A DNA stretch of 64,000 nt. Origin: Wolbachia endosymbiont (group B) of Gerris lacustris. Lineage in GTDB: Bacteria > Pseudomonadota > Alphaproteobacteria > Rickettsiales > Anaplasmataceae. Where the stretch lies: contig NZ_OZ034761.1 in the NCBI RefSeq assembly GCF_964028355.1, positions 1,426,001 through 1,490,000 on the forward strand, read 5' to 3'. Position 1 is the first letter of the stretch. The number at the start of each line of letters is the position of its first letter. Positions 18,675 to 37,679 of this stretch are shown here, in pieces. The notes under the pieces were generated by a model. That model was not told the DNA's origin. It searched no databases and was given only the letters and a program-made list of their open reading frames with translations. The position numbers were made by a program, and so were the translations under genes.

Positions 18675-19104
18675 TATGAACTGGTCTTGGTGTGATATAT
18701 GAGAATTTCATTCTTTGCATATTACGATGTATTGTGGATTTGCTGATATTCAAACCAAATCTTTCTTGGATTCTTATTCTCATTTCTCTAATAGTAATAT
18801 TGGGGTTTTCCTCTATCCACACCTCAATTTGTTCAAGTTGACTTTGGTTCAATATAGTTTTTCTACGGCATTGAGGTGGAGAAAATAATTTTTCTTCTCT
18901 TCCAAATTTTATGTGCTTTATCCATGTAGTAATTGCCTTTCTCGAAATGCAACATATTTTTGCTACAGCTGTTATACTGTGCTTTTTTGCTGCAATTACA
19001 GCATTTAGTTTTTTTGCAACATACGCATTATTTCTTACTTTCTTCAGCATCTCTTTTGCTGATTCCACCACTTTTTCATCCAATAATTTTGATCTTAATG
19101 CCAT
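18625..19104 (-). CDS. IS630 transposase, upstream frame (orfA), copy 2
   Basis: 159 residues, identical to the copy 1 orfA except for an Arg to Cys change (PPQCRRK). Contains the two helix-turn-helix segments and ends after the A9 run, seen here as T9 on the plus strand near 18644-18652. Confidence 0.85.
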   Translation of the reverse strand: MALRSKLLDEKVVESAKEMLKKVRNNAYVAKKLNAVIAAKKHSITAVAKICCISRKAITTWIKHIKFGREEKLFSPPQCRRKTILNQSQLEQIEVWIEENPNITIREMRIRIQERFGLNISKSTIHRNMQRMKFSYITPRPVHSGQDKNKQEEFKKKPQ

Positions 19105-19804
19105 CTAAACCTCGCTATTTTACTTACTCCAGTATGGCTTTTTTTCCATTATTGTCTATTCGTTGCTTGTATAGCGGGAATTGGTATAAGGCGGTTTGTT
19201 CTTTTGACATAGGCACAAATAGAGATAGAGCACTATAGCGTTCAAAACCATATTGAGCAAGGGCTCTTGCATCTGATTGATCTGTCTTTGCTAAAGTTCC
19301 ATGTGATATGATAAAACTTTTTACTTTACGAGTATTAGCTCGATGTACAGCAACATTCTTATCAACAAGAAAATGTGCTAAGCCAAGCTCATATTTTCCA
19401 GTGTTTTCTAAAGTTACTAGAGAATTAGGTAGGATATCTGAAAATTTTTGAAACAACTGTTGCCAACCAGTAGCATCATTGTCAAACTTGATAGCGCTCC
19501 TTTGGTTATAAGCTGCAGCAACATTTTTAAATTTTCCGATATCAATGCCAATGAAATTTTGATAAGATGTAATCATAATAAATAACCTCGATAGTTTAAT
19601 TAATTTAAGATTGTAAACGGGTGCATACATATGTCCCATGCAACTATTCAAACGTATCGAGAGATGGGGCTAGTTTACCTTGATGGCTACGGTTGTAATA
19701 CCAACTTTCATTCGGTCGCACACGCCCGTGATAGCCCTATTCCTATAGTGAGTAGGGTTATCTTTCCCTCTTATCTCTTTTATATCACATTTTTAACTTA
19801 CAAT

Positions 19805-20290
19805 TTTCATAGCACTGCTACGATCAGTTGTGTCTGCTGTTGTTACATAAATTGCATGTGGTAAACCCTGCGTATCAACTGCAACATGGCGTTTTATGCC
19901 TGAAATCTTTTTACCTGCATCATAGCCTTTACTTTCAGCGGTATCTTTATTTTTAACACTTTGGGCATCAATTATACAGAAACTGGTTTTCTCTTTTCGA
20001 CCATTGTTCTCTCCAACTAATTTTTTTTAAGACCAATTCTAGTAAACTTGATTCTTCTCCATTCTTTTATTCCAAGTTTGAAAGTAGTAATATATGTTTT
20101 CCCACCTTGGAAAGTTCTTTGGCAACATTCTCCACTGGCAGCCACTTTTTAGAACGTATAGCACTCCACAAAATACATGATATAAGTCAAGTTTTCTTGG
20201 TTTTGTTCTTTTTCTACTATTTTCTAAAATTGCTCTGATTTTTTCAAATTGCTTTCGACTTATATCACTTGGATAATTTTTTTTGCATAG
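19805..20290 (-). pseudogene. IS5-family transposase, N-terminal fragment with frameshifts
   Basis: Minus-strand reading from about 20290 gives YPSDISRKQFEKIRAILENS and LDLYHVFCGVLYVLKSGCQW, the N-terminal IS5 domain; after a frame change near the run of eight A at about 20025 it continues as KTSFCIIDAQSVKNKDTAES and HVAVDTQGLPHAIYVTTADT with the first catalytic Asp regions. It stops where the IS110 element begins (about 19805). The C-terminal half is at 16990-17304. Confidence 0.8.
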
Positions 20291-20438
20291 ATATACCTCT
20301 TTCTTAAATCTATGCCTATTTTACCTCATCTTTCCAAGATTCTTAACAGGTTCTAATACCAATTCCCGCTATACAAGCAACGAATAGACAATAATGGAAA
20401 AAAAGCCATACTGGAGTAAGTAAAATAGCGAGGTTTAG

Positions 20439-20918
20439 ATGGCATTAAGATCAAAATTATTGGATGAAAAAGTGGTGGAATCAGCAAAAGAGATGCTGAA
20501 GAAAGTAAGAAATAATGCGTATGTTGCAAAAAAACTAAATGCTGTAATTGCAGCAAAAAAGCACAGTATAACAGCTGTAGCAAAAATATGTTGCATTTCG
20601 AGAAAGGCAATTACTACATGGATAAAGCACATAAAATTTGGAAGAGAAGAAAAATTATTTTCTCCACCTCAACGCCGTAGAAAAACTATATTGAACCAAA
20701 GTCAACTTGAACAAATTGAGGTGTGGATAGAGGAAAACCCCAATATTACTATTAGAGAAATGAGAATAAGAATCCAAGAAAGATTTGGTTTGAATATCAG
20801 CAAATCCACAATACATCGTAATATGCAAAGAATGAAATTCTCATATATCACACCAAGACCAGTTCATAGTGGACAGGATAAAAATAAGCAAGAGGAGTTT
20901 AAAAAAAAACCTCAATGA
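20439..20918 (+). CDS. IS630 transposase, upstream frame (orfA), copy 3
   Basis: 159 residues identical to the copy 1 orfA; helix-turn-helix DNA-binding part of the transposase, ending after the A9 run at about 20901-20909. Confidence 0.85.
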   Translation: MALRSKLLDEKVVESAKEMLKKVRNNAYVAKKLNAVIAAKKHSITAVAKICCISRKAITTWIKHIKFGREEKLFSPPQRRRKTILNQSQLEQIEVWIEENPNITIREMRIRIQERFGLNISKSTIHRNMQRMKFSYITPRPVHSGQDKNKQEEFKKKPQ

Positions 20919-21444
20919 AACTATTGTCATGCATTCTGAAAAAGAGCTATTTTTCTTCGATGAATCACGGTTTGGTACACATTCAAAAGTTGGACATGGG
21001 TGGTTTAAAAAAGGCAGTAGGACACAGGTTAAGGTAAAATTAGGTAGGGAAAATTTTTATCTCTATAGTGCAGTTAATCCCAGAAATGGAGAGAATTTTA
21101 GCTTATTTGCACCAAACGTCAACACTGCTTGTATAAATATATTCCTTGAACAGATGTCGCAATATTTAGGAATACGAAAGGCTTTTCTCGTGATGGATTG
21201 CGCTAGTTGGCATAAGTCAAAAAGTTTAAAGATACCTAAAAATATCGAAATTATATACCTACCACCATACTCACCTGACCTCAATCCTGTTGAGAGGTTT
21301 TGGTTATATATAAAACAGAACATTTTGCGCAATAAAATCTACGATACAATTGTTCTGCTTGAGAGCGCTTTGTGTAAATTTATTACCTCTCTTTCCCCTT
21401 CCACGGTTAAACAACTCTGCAATGCTTCTTATTTGGTTCATTAA
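20869..21444 (+). CDS. IS630 transposase, catalytic frame (orfB), copy 3
   Basis: 191 residues identical to the copy 1 orfB; holds the DDE catalytic segments and needs a +1 change of frame from orfA to be made as a full transposase. Confidence 0.87.
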   Translation: MDRIKISKRSLKKNLNETIVMHSEKELFFFDESRFGTHSKVGHGWFKKGSRTQVKVKLGRENFYLYSAVNPRNGENFSLFAPNVNTACINIFLEQMSQYLGIRKAFLVMDCASWHKSKSLKIPKNIEIIYLPPYSPDLNPVERFWLYIKQNILRNKIYDTIVLLESALCKFITSLSPSTVKQLCNASYLVH

Positions 21445-21669
21445 TAATGAGAGTTGGTATTAGCAGCTTTGAGCTCTTTATATAAGCAGTATTCTCTGCA
21501 TATTCTTTGATAGCCATCACACTATATACTTGTTTTAGATCTATATTAATTTAAGCATAGTAAGTGATAATTTCTTGATATTCAAGCCAACACGCCTTTG
21601 ACATATGACTATCAGTAGTTTTCAAGGCAATTAGGATGAGATTATTAGAGTGGTAATGTTTATTTTATA

Positions 21670-21698
21670 TTGACTATTGAGGTTTATTATTTTATGAT
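21670..21698 (+). promoter_or_regulatory. sigma70-like promoter of the str operon (rpsL-rpsG-fusA-tuf)
   Basis: TTGACT (21670-21675), 17-base spacer, TATGAT (21693-21698). Transcription would begin near 21705, about 33 bases before the rpsL ATG. The upstream interval 21460-21669, down to IS630 copy 3, holds nothing else I recognise. Confidence 0.6.
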
Positions 21699-21737
21699 TA
21701 GGGCTTAGTTATTTTTAGGGCTTTGAGTTTATAATGT

Positions 21738-22112
21738 ATGTCTAGGATAAATCAATTAACATTTAAAGGTAGATCAAAGTTAACTCGCAAGAAGAAGGTG
21801 CCAGCTTTGGGAGAAAGCAACCCTCAAAGGAGAGGTGTTTGCACTAAGGTGTATACTACAACTCCTAGGAAGCCTAATTCAGCACTACGTAAGGTAGCTA
21901 GGGTAAAGATTGGTGGATACGGTGAAGTGACGGCTTATATACCTGGCGAAGGTCATAATTTACAAGAGCATTCCGTTGTTTTAATACGTGGTGGGCGGGT
22001 TAAAGATTTACCAGGTGTGCGTTATCATATAATAAGAGGTGCCCTTGATCTGCGTGGTGTGCAAAATCGAAAGAAAGCTCGTTCAAAATATGGTGTAAAG
22101 AAATCTGGTTAA
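21738..22112 (+). CDS. rpsL: 30S ribosomal protein S12
   Basis: 124 residues, complete. Conserved S12 segments: [18 protein letters not shown] (about 40-57, with the Lys42-type streptomycin-site region) and [13 protein letters not shown] (about 84-96, second streptomycin-site loop). Decoding-centre protein of the small subunit. First gene of the str operon; rpsG follows after 5 bases. Confidence 0.98.
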   Translation: MSRINQLTFKGRSKLTRKKKVPALGESNPQRRGVCTKVYTTTPRKPNSALRKVARVKIGGYGEVTAYIPGEGHNLQEHSVVLIRGGRVKDLPGVRYHIIRGALDLRGVQNRKKARSKYGVKKSG

Positions 22113-22117
22113 AGTTT

Positions 22118-22594
22118 ATGGCTCGCAGTAATAAATCAAAAAAAAGAACAGTTCCTGATTCTCGTTATGGTAGTATATTGCTTATGCGTTTTATTAATAC
22201 AATTATGAAATGTGGTAAAAAATCCATTGCAGAAAAGATTACTTATAGTGCTTTGTCTTTAGCTGAAAAGAAAATAGGCAAAGATGCTTTGTCAATTTTT
22301 GAAACAGCAGTAGAAAATGTTACTCCTTCTATAGAAGTGCGTTCTCGACGTATTGGTGGTACAACTTATCAAGTACCTGTTGAAATTCGGCAAGATAGGG
22401 CGATTTCTTTGGCATTAAGATGGATTAATAGAGCAACTTCTGCTACTCGAAAAAAGAATGGCAGAACTACTGTTGATTGTTTGCAATCTGAAATATTAGA
22501 TGCTTATAATAAATGTGGTAGTGCATTTAAGATGTGTGAAGAAAAGTATAAAATGGCTGAAGCTAATAAGGCATTTTCTCATCTTCGTTTTTAA
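22118..22594 (+). CDS. rpsG: 30S ribosomal protein S7
   Basis: 158 residues, normal for S7. Contains the [15 protein letters not shown] segment (about 77-91) and the C-terminal [14 protein letters not shown]. It binds the 3' major domain of 16S rRNA and initiates head assembly; in other bacteria it represses its own operon. Five bases after rpsL. Confidence 0.98.
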   Translation: MARSNKSKKRTVPDSRYGSILLMRFINTIMKCGKKSIAEKITYSALSLAEKKIGKDALSIFETAVENVTPSIEVRSRRIGGTTYQVPVEIRQDRAISLALRWINRATSATRKKNGRTTVDCLQSEILDAYNKCGSAFKMCEEKYKMAEANKAFSHLRF

Positions 22595-22615
22595 TATTAG
22601 CTGATTGATTGTTGT

Positions 22616-24691
22616 ATGGAAGTTTTAATGTCTAGGTATAGAAATATAGGGATAATGGCTCATATAGATGCTGGCAAGACCACCACAACAGAGCGTATTT
22701 TATTTTATACTGGTAAACAAAATAGGATTGGTGAAGTGCACGATGGTGCAGCTTCTATGGATTGGATGGAGCAAGAGAAGGAGCGTGGCATTACAATTAC
22801 TTCTGCTGCAACAACATGTTTTTGGAATGATCATAGGATTAATATAATAGACACTCCTGGTCATGTTGATTTCACTATTGAAGTTGAGAGATCTTTGAGG
22901 GTTTTGGATGGTGCAGTTGCTGTATTTGATGGAGTTGCTGGAGTTGAGCCTCAGTCTGAGACAGTTTGGCGTCAAGCTGATAAATATAGCGTTCCTCGTA
23001 TCTGCTTTGTTAATAAAATGGATAGAATTGGGGCAAATTTTTATCGATGTGTCGATATGATAAAAACGAAGCTTGGCGCAACATCTTTAGTTATTCAGTT
23101 GCCAATAGGAAGTGAGAAAGATTTTAAAGGTATAATCGATCTTATTTCTATGAAAGCCATTATATGGCAAGAAGAAACATTAGGCGCTAAATTTTCTTAT
23201 GAAGATATTCCTTCTGATTTGCTTGATAAGGCTCAAGAGTATCGAAATCTTTTATTAGATGCTGCAGCTGAAATGGATGATGAGGCGATAAATACTTACT
23301 TTGAATCTAACGATCTGCCAATTGATTTATTGAAAAAGTGTGTGAGAAGCGGGACCATTAAGGGAAAATTTGTCCCTGTATTATGTGGGTCGGCTTTTAA
23401 AAACAAAGGCGTGCAATCACTTTTAGATGGTGTAGTTGATTTTTTACCCTCTCCTATTGATGTTGATGTAATTATTGGAACTGATCCTAAGGATTCAGAA
23501 AAGAAAATTGAGATCAAACCTTCAGAAAAAGAGAAATTCGTTGCTCTTGCATTTAAAGTGATGACAGATAAATTTGTAGGTAGCTTGACGTTTATTCGTA
23601 TTTATTCCGGTAAGTTAAAATCTAAATCTGCTGTGTTAAATGCTGGAAAGAATGAGACTGAAGGAATTGGTAGAATGTTGCTTATGCATGCAAATAACAG
23701 AGAAGATATAAACGAAGCTAAAGTTGGTGATATAGTTGCCTTAGTTGGATTAAAGAAAACAATTACTGGTGATACTTTATGCTCTTCTGATCGTCCCATA
23801 TTGTTGGAGCGTATGGAATTTCCTGAGCCTGTGATTGAAATTGCTGTAGAGCCTAAAACAACCGCAGATCAAGAAAAATTGGGCATCGCTTTAAATAGGT
23901 TAGTTGCAGAAGATCCTTCTTTAAGGATGTCAGTCAATTCAGAAAGTGGTCAGACTATATTAAAAGGCATGGGTGAGTTGCATCTTGAAATTATCGCAGA
24001 TAGAGTGAAGCGTGAATTCAATGTTAGTGTTAATATTGGTGCACCTCAAGTTGCATATCGTGAAACTATTACTAAATCTGTTGAAATTGATTATACTCAC
24101 AAGAAACAGTCAGGTGGTGCAGGTCAATTTGCTAAAGTTAAGATAAAATTTGAGCCTCTTGAGCCTGGATCTGGGTTTCAATTTGAGAGCAAAATTGTAG
24201 GCGGTGCTATTCCAAAAGAGTATATACCTGGAGTTCAAAATGGCTTAGAGTTGATAAAAGAAGGTGGTATAATTTCTGGTTTTCCATTGATTGATTTTAA
24301 GGCTACTCTTCTTGATGGTGCTTTTCATGATGTTGATTCTAGTCCTTTGGCTTTTGAACTTGCTGCCAAAGGTGCTTTTAAGGAAATGGCAAATAAAGCT
24401 GGTCCAAAAATGCTAGAACCTATAATGAAAGTGGAAATCATTACTCCTGAAGAATATATGGGTGATGTTATGGGTGATATAAATAGTAGAAGAGGCAGTG
24501 TTGTTGATATGCTGGATTTAGGTAATAATAGCAAAATAATTACTGCTTCGGTTCCTCTTGCAAATATGTTTGGTTATATAAATGTTTTGCGTTCTATATC
24601 TCAGGGAAGAGCTCAATATAGTATGCATTTTTCTTGTTATGAACAAGTACCACAATATGTGGTTGATGAGTTAAAGTTAAAGTATAATTAA
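22616..24691 (+). CDS. fusA: Elongation factor G
   Basis: 691 residues from the first ATG. GTPase motifs: AHIDAGKTT (P-loop, about 15-23), DTPGHVDF (G3, about 81-88) and NKMDRIGA (G4, about 135-142), then domains II-V as in EF-G, ending [12 protein letters not shown]. It catalyses ribosomal translocation. The start may be ATG 22616 ([10 protein letters not shown]) or ATG 22628, which has GGAAG just upstream; I kept the first because a similar short N-terminal extension is usual in Wolbachia. tuf follows after 12 bases. Confidence 0.97.
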   Translation: MEVLMSRYRNIGIMAHIDAGKTTTTERILFYTGKQNRIGEVHDGAASMDWMEQEKERGITITSAATTCFWNDHRINIIDTPGHVDFTIEVERSLRVLDGAVAVFDGVAGVEPQSETVWRQADKYSVPRICFVNKMDRIGANFYRCVDMIKTKLGATSLVIQLPIGSEKDFKGIIDLISMKAIIWQEETLGAKFSYEDIPSDLLDKAQEYRNLLLDAAAEMDDEAINTYFESNDLPIDLLKKCVRSGTIKGKFVPVLCGSAFKNKGVQSLLDGVVDFLPSPIDVDVIIGTDPKDSEKKIEIKPSEKEKFVALAFKVMTDKFVGSLTFIRIYSGKLKSKSAVLNAGKNETEGIGRMLLMHANNREDINEAKVGDIVALVGLKKTITGDTLCSSDRPILLERMEFPEPVIEIAVEPKTTADQEKLGIALNRLVAEDPSLRMSVNSESGQTILKGMGELHLEIIADRVKREFNVSVNIGAPQVAYRETITKSVEIDYTHKKQSGGAGQFAKVKIKFEPLEPGSGFQFESKIVGGAIPKEYIPGVQNGLELIKEGGIISGFPLIDFKATLLDGAFHDVDSSPLAFELAAKGAFKEMANKAGPKMLEPIMKVEIITPEEYMGDVMGDINSRRGSVVDMLDLGNNSKIITASVPLANMFGYINVLRSISQGRAQYSMHFSCYEQVPQYVVDELKLKYN

Positions 24692-24703
24692 AGGTTAGTA
24701 ATT

Positions 24704-25876
24704 ATGACAGCGATAGTAGAAGCATTTGGAAAGCCGCATATAAACGTGGGAACGATAGGACATGTGGATCATGGGAAGACAACGTTAACAGCGGCGATAA
24801 CAAAGCATTATGGTAATTTTGTAGCATATGATCAAATAGATAAAGCGCCAGAAGAAAGGAAGAGAGGGATAACAATAGCAACAGCGCATGTTGAATATCA
24901 AACAGAAAAGAGACACTATGCGCATGTTGATTGTCCTGGGCACGCTGATTATGTAAAGAATATGATAGTAGGTGCAGCACAGATGGATGCAGCGATATTG
25001 GTAGTGTCAGGGGTTGATGGGCCGATGCCACAAACAAGAGAGCATATATTGCTGGCAAAGCAGGTGGGTGTTGGATATATCGTGGTATATATAAATAAAG
25101 CTGATGTTGCTGATGCTGATATGATAGATTTGGTGGAAATGGAAGTGAGAGACTTGCTGAGTAAGTACGGATTTCCAGGAGATGAAGTGCCTGTGATAGT
25201 TGGGTCTGCGTTAAAAGCATTAGAGGATGATAGTAGTGAGTATGGAAAGAAATCAATAGACAAATTGATGGAAAAGTTAGATAAATATGTAGAGGTTCCA
25301 CCAAGGCCTGTGGATTTACCATTTTTATTGCCAATCGAAGATGTATTTTCGATATCAGGGCGAGGAACAGTGGTAACAGGAAGAATAGAGAAGGGAGAGA
25401 TAAAGACGGGAGAAGAGATAGAGATAATAGGTCTGAAAGCGACGCAAAAGACGATATGCACAGGTGTTGAGATGTTTAAGAAGTTGCTGGATAAGGGAAG
25501 TGCAGGACTCAATGTAGGAATACTACTAAGAGGAACAAAGAGAGAAGAAGTGGAGAGAGGGCAAGTATTGGCAAAACCAGGGGCAATAACCCCGCATAAG
25601 AAATTTAATGCGGAAGTGTATATATTGAAGAAAGAAGAAGGAGGAAGGCATACACCATTTTTTGGAAATTATCAGCCACAGTTTTATTTAAGGACAACGG
25701 ATGTAACTGGGAGCATAAAATTGCTAGATGGAAAGGAGATGGTAATGCCAGGGGACAATGTAAGTATAGAAGTGGAGTTGCAAGTATCGATAGCGATTGA
25801 TAAAGGATTGCGTTTTGCGATAAGAGAAGGTGGTAGAACTGTTGGTTCTGGCGTTGTTTCGGAAATTTTAGAGTAA
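24704..25876 (+). CDS. tuf: Elongation factor Tu
   Basis: 390 residues, normal. G1 GHVDHGKT (about 19-26), G3 DCPGHADY (about 77-84), G4 NKAD (about 132-135), and the domain II/III segments to the end VVSEILE. It delivers aminoacyl-tRNA to the ribosome. The codon style differs from its neighbours: most of the gene favours ATA, ACG, GCG, AGA and GGA, while fusA and rplK favour T-ending codons; the last about 25 codons return to the T-ending style. Followed by tRNA-Trp and secE. Confidence 0.98.
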   Translation: MTAIVEAFGKPHINVGTIGHVDHGKTTLTAAITKHYGNFVAYDQIDKAPEERKRGITIATAHVEYQTEKRHYAHVDCPGHADYVKNMIVGAAQMDAAILVVSGVDGPMPQTREHILLAKQVGVGYIVVYINKADVADADMIDLVEMEVRDLLSKYGFPGDEVPVIVGSALKALEDDSSEYGKKSIDKLMEKLDKYVEVPPRPVDLPFLLPIEDVFSISGRGTVVTGRIEKGEIKTGEEIEIIGLKATQKTICTGVEMFKKLLDKGSAGLNVGILLRGTKREEVERGQVLAKPGAITPHKKFNAEVYILKKEEGGRHTPFFGNYQPQFYLRTTDVTGSIKLLDGKEMVMPGDNVSIEVELQVSIAIDKGLRFAIREGGRTVGSGVVSEILE

Positions 25877-25888
25877 ATTTTGAATTAT

Positions 25889-25961
25889 AGGAGTGTAGCT
25901 CAATTGGTAGAGCGCTGGTCTCCAAAACCAGAGGTTGTAGGTTCAATTCCTATCGCTCCTG
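25889..25961 (+). tRNA. tRNA-Trp (anticodon CCA)
   Basis: 73 bases. Acceptor AGGAGTG pairs with CGCTCCT (one G-T pair), discriminator G. D loop contains AGCTCAATTGGTAGAGC, anticodon loop TCTCCAAAA gives CCA, T arm has GGTTCAATTCC. Located between tuf and secE, the classical place for tRNA-Trp. Confidence 0.97.
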
Positions 25962-25971
25962 CATTAATATT

Positions 25972-26181
25972 ATGGTAGAAATGTTAAAAAACCTTTATGT
26001 TTTTTTTTGCGATATAAGGCAAGAAATAAGGAGAATTGCTTGGATAAAAAAACAGCAGGTATTGTCATCTCTGTTTATTGTAATAGTTGTTATATTATGC
26101 TTTTCGATTTTCTTTTGTTTCGTAGATTTTATGTCTCTTTACATAATTAAGACTTTATTTGGAATTATTTATGGAATATAA
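25972..26181 (+). CDS. secE: Preprotein translocase subunit SecE
   Basis: 69 residues with a conserved amphipathic stretch (DIRQEIRRIAWIKKQQV, about 14-30) and one membrane helix (about 32-62). Essential part of the SecYEG channel. Starts 10 bases after tRNA-Trp and overlaps nusG by 11 bases. Confidence 0.93.
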   Translation: MVEMLKNLYVFFCDIRQEIRRIAWIKKQQVLSSLFIVIVVILCFSIFFCFVDFMSLYIIKTLFGIIYGI

Positions 26182-27007
26182 GTATAAATGGTATATCATT
26201 AAAGTCGATTATGGGTATGAGAAAGATATATGCGAGTTGGCAATCAATACTGTTTACTTTAAGGAGGTATTTATTCCTTATCAGACAGTATGTGATGTAA
26301 AATCTGATATAAAAGAGTTATGTGAGGTATATATATGTATGCATCTGTGTGATGAAAGCAAAAATATTTTGAATCAAATGACTGGGTTTTGTGGTGATGA
26401 GTTTGGTCATTTTGAGATGATTTCAGATGATGAAATAATTTTAAAACGTAAGGAGTTTAATAGGTATAAGTGGTACATTTTAAGAGTTGCCTCTAATTAT
26501 GAAGAGAAAGTGCGCCAATATATATTAGAAAATTCTATGAGATTGAATATTAATAATTATTTTAATAGGGTTTTTATTCCTTGTGAAGAATTAAGTGAGA
26601 TGGATTTAAAATCTAAAAAAAATGCTAAACGAAGGAAGTCCTTTCCTGGTTATGTCTTTTTATACATGAATTTATGCGATGAGGTATTAAATTTTATTAA
26701 TAATATACCAAAATCTCTTAAGGTTTATGGATTTTTGAAAAATGGTAATGTTCCAAAGGTGATTGAGGATAATGAGATTCGCTCAATGTGTAGTGCGCTT
26801 TACAATGCTCAAGAAACGAAAAAGTTGAGTTATGGTTATGAGAAAGGTGAAAAAATAAAGATTAATGATGGTCTTTTTCAAAATTTTACTGGTAAGGTAG
26901 ATATGGTAAATGATGAGAAAAAAATTATTAATGTTGAAGTATCAATCTTAGGTAAGCCAACAATAATAGAGCTTGATTTGGCTCAAGTAGAGAAAATAGA
27001 GGATTAA
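26171..27007 (+). CDS. nusG: Transcription elongation factor NusG with a duplicated NGN domain
   Basis: 278 residues from ATG 26171, about 100 longer than usual NusG. Residues about 4-90 and 99-205 are two copies of the NGN fold: both begin YKWYI, both have VFIP, and CMHLCDE in the first matches YMNLCDE in the second; MISDDEI matches VIEDNEI. Only the second copy has the SFPGYVFLY core that binds the RNA polymerase clamp in other NusG proteins. A C-terminal KOW domain follows (about 223-275, YGYEKGEKIKINDGLFQNFT). Overlaps secE, and rplK begins 2 bases after its stop. An upstream in-frame TTG at 26159 is less likely as start. Confidence 0.92.
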   Translation: MEYKYKWYIIKVDYGYEKDICELAINTVYFKEVFIPYQTVCDVKSDIKELCEVYICMHLCDESKNILNQMTGFCGDEFGHFEMISDDEIILKRKEFNRYKWYILRVASNYEEKVRQYILENSMRLNINNYFNRVFIPCEELSEMDLKSKKNAKRRKSFPGYVFLYMNLCDEVLNFINNIPKSLKVYGFLKNGNVPKVIEDNEIRSMCSALYNAQETKKLSYGYEKGEKIKINDGLFQNFTGKVDMVNDEKKIINVEVSILGKPTIIELDLAQVEKIED

Positions 27008-27009
27008 TT

Positions 27010-27450
27010 ATGAGTAATGTAGTTGCTAAGATTAGCTTACTTATGGAAGCTGGGAAAGCAGTTCCAGGACCGAAAATTGCTTCAGTACTTGGCCCGCGTG
27101 GTATACCTGTTCCTAAGTTTTGTGAAGCTTTTAATAAAGCTACTAGCGCTGCTAACGCTAGTTATAAAGTAGGTGATTTAGTAACAGTGAGAATTTCCAT
27201 AAAGGATGATCGCTCTCATGATTTTACTGTCAGCGGTCCGCCTGTGGCTTATTTGCTTAAGCAGGAAGCTAAATTAAGTAAAGGTTCTGGTAATTCTGGT
27301 AAAGAATTAGTGGCTAAATTATCTATGTCTGCTATCATTAAAGTGGCAAAGTGTAAGATGGTTGATATGAAAGTGGATAATGAAGATTCAGCAGTGAAGA
27401 TGGTTATAGGCACTGCAAAATCTATGGGTATAGAAGTTGTGGAAGGTTAG
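27010..27450 (+). CDS. rplK: 50S ribosomal protein L11
   Basis: 146 residues. KISLLMEAGKAVPGPKIASV (about 7-26) and GPRGIPVPKFCEAFN are characteristic of L11, which binds 23S rRNA at the GTPase centre. The usual PAPPVGPALG motif is altered here (PGPKIASVLGPRGIP). Two bases after nusG, four before rplA. Confidence 0.97.
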   Translation: MSNVVAKISLLMEAGKAVPGPKIASVLGPRGIPVPKFCEAFNKATSAANASYKVGDLVTVRISIKDDRSHDFTVSGPPVAYLLKQEAKLSKGSGNSGKELVAKLSMSAIIKVAKCKMVDMKVDNEDSAVKMVIGTAKSMGIEVVEG

Positions 27451-27454
27451 GTAA

Positions 27455-28108
27455 ATGAGTGCATATAATGATAATTCTAAGCAGTGTTTGGAGAAGATTG
27501 TTGAGTCTGCTTCAGCAAAATTTAATGAATCAGTTGATATCGCAGTCAATTTAGGTGTAGATTCACGTAAATCTGAAGAGCAGGTGCGTGGTACAGTAGT
27601 TTTGCCTAGAGGTATCGGGAAGAATATTAAAGTAGCTGTTTTTGCTCAAGATAAACACTTATTAGAAGCTGAAAAAGCTGGTGCTGATATTACAGGAGGA
27701 GAAGATTTAGTTGAAGAGATAAAAAAAGGTAGAAAATTGAATGTTGATTGGTGCATCACTACTCCTGATTTCATGGCAAAAATCACTCCTATTGCAAAAG
27801 TATTGGGTGCTAAAGGGCTGATGCCTAACCCTAAATTTGGTACTGTGACTTCTAACGTTGCAGAAGCTACTAAAACCATTAAGTCTGGTCAAATAAAATT
27901 CAGGATAGATAAAAATGGGGTTATTCATGGCAAATTAGGAAGTATTAAATCTGATATTGATGATTTGCTGGAAAATTTAAAAGCCTTTCTTAAAGTAATC
28001 AGAGACAATAAACCTGCTTCTGTAAAAGGAATTTACTTTAAAAGCGTTTTTTTAAATTCAACTATGGGTAAAGCTCATAAAATAAACAAAGTAGAAGATA
28101 TAATTTAA
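27455..28108 (+). CDS. rplA: 50S ribosomal protein L1
   Basis: 217 residues, slightly shorter than typical (about 230). Contains [20 protein letters not shown] near 28-48 and [16 protein letters not shown] (about 119-134), the L1 signature. It forms the L1 stalk of the large subunit. Four bases after rplK. Confidence 0.97.
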   Translation: MSAYNDNSKQCLEKIVESASAKFNESVDIAVNLGVDSRKSEEQVRGTVVLPRGIGKNIKVAVFAQDKHLLEAEKAGADITGGEDLVEEIKKGRKLNVDWCITTPDFMAKITPIAKVLGAKGLMPNPKFGTVTSNVAEATKTIKSGQIKFRIDKNGVIHGKLGSIKSDIDDLLENLKAFLKVIRDNKPASVKGIYFKSVFLNSTMGKAHKINKVEDII

Positions 28109-28120
28109 GGGAGCGAAATT

Positions 28121-29067
<947 letters not shown>

Positions 29068-29083
29068 AATGTTAGTATATTAA

Positions 29084-37645
<8,562 letters not shown>

Positions 37646-37679
37646 ATATAGCTAATGAGGCAGTATGTTTAATCTATTT

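Larger units (their letters stand above)
18086..19184 (-). mobile_element. IS630-family insertion sequence, copy 2
   Basis: Same 1099-base element as copy 1 but on the minus strand, flanked by TA at 18084-18085 and 19185-19186. It differs from copy 1 by only a few bases; one changes PPQR to PPQC in orfA. It lies inside the IS110 transposase gene. Confidence 0.95.
17526..19576 (-). pseudogene. IS110-family (DEDD) transposase, split by IS630
   Basis: Start ATG 19576 gives MITSYQNFIGIDIGKFKN, with the first catalytic Asp in GIDIGK, then the segment TLENTGKYELGLAHFL and KTDQSDARALAQYG typical of the RuvC-like DEDD domain. The frame is cut at 19185 after about 130 codons by IS630 copy 2 and resumes at 18085 (ALCQRRDDITQMRTQEK). 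The C-terminal half keeps the transposase_20 region with VPGIG, LAGVAPHPKESGK and GRSNVRAKL. Without the insertion the frame appears open. Confidence 0.9.
17305..19804 (-). mobile_element. IS110-type element inserted in IS5 and split by IS630
   Basis: Boundaries are inferred from where the IS5 coding sequence breaks off (after GCTATGAAA on one side, before ATGGTTGAAAGT on the other) and are good to about 10 bases. It carries one IS110-family transposase gene, interrupted by IS630 copy 2. The region 19577-19804 upstream of the transposase is non-coding, as is usual for IS110 elements. Confidence 0.7.
17012..20354 (-). mobile_element. IS5-family element split by an IS110-type element
   Basis: Outer level of a nest. 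The ends AGAACCTGTTTAAAATCTT (17012) and its imperfect complement AGATTCTTAACAGGTTCT (20337-20354) are inverted repeats. The element's own DNA is 17012-about 17304 plus about 19805-20354, about 840 bases, the usual size for this Wolbachia IS5 group. The middle is an inserted IS110-type element. Confidence 0.82.
20359..21457 (+). mobile_element. IS630-family insertion sequence, copy 3
   Basis: 1099 bases, flanked by TA (20357-20358 and 21458-21459). It begins four bases after the end of the IS5 element. Sequence is almost identical to the other copies. Confidence 0.95.

Noticed and set aside
24702..25334. 210-codon open frame antisense to tuf
   Set aside because: It is the mirror of the tuf codon bias; tuf itself is certain and the antisense translation has no recognisable composition or domain.
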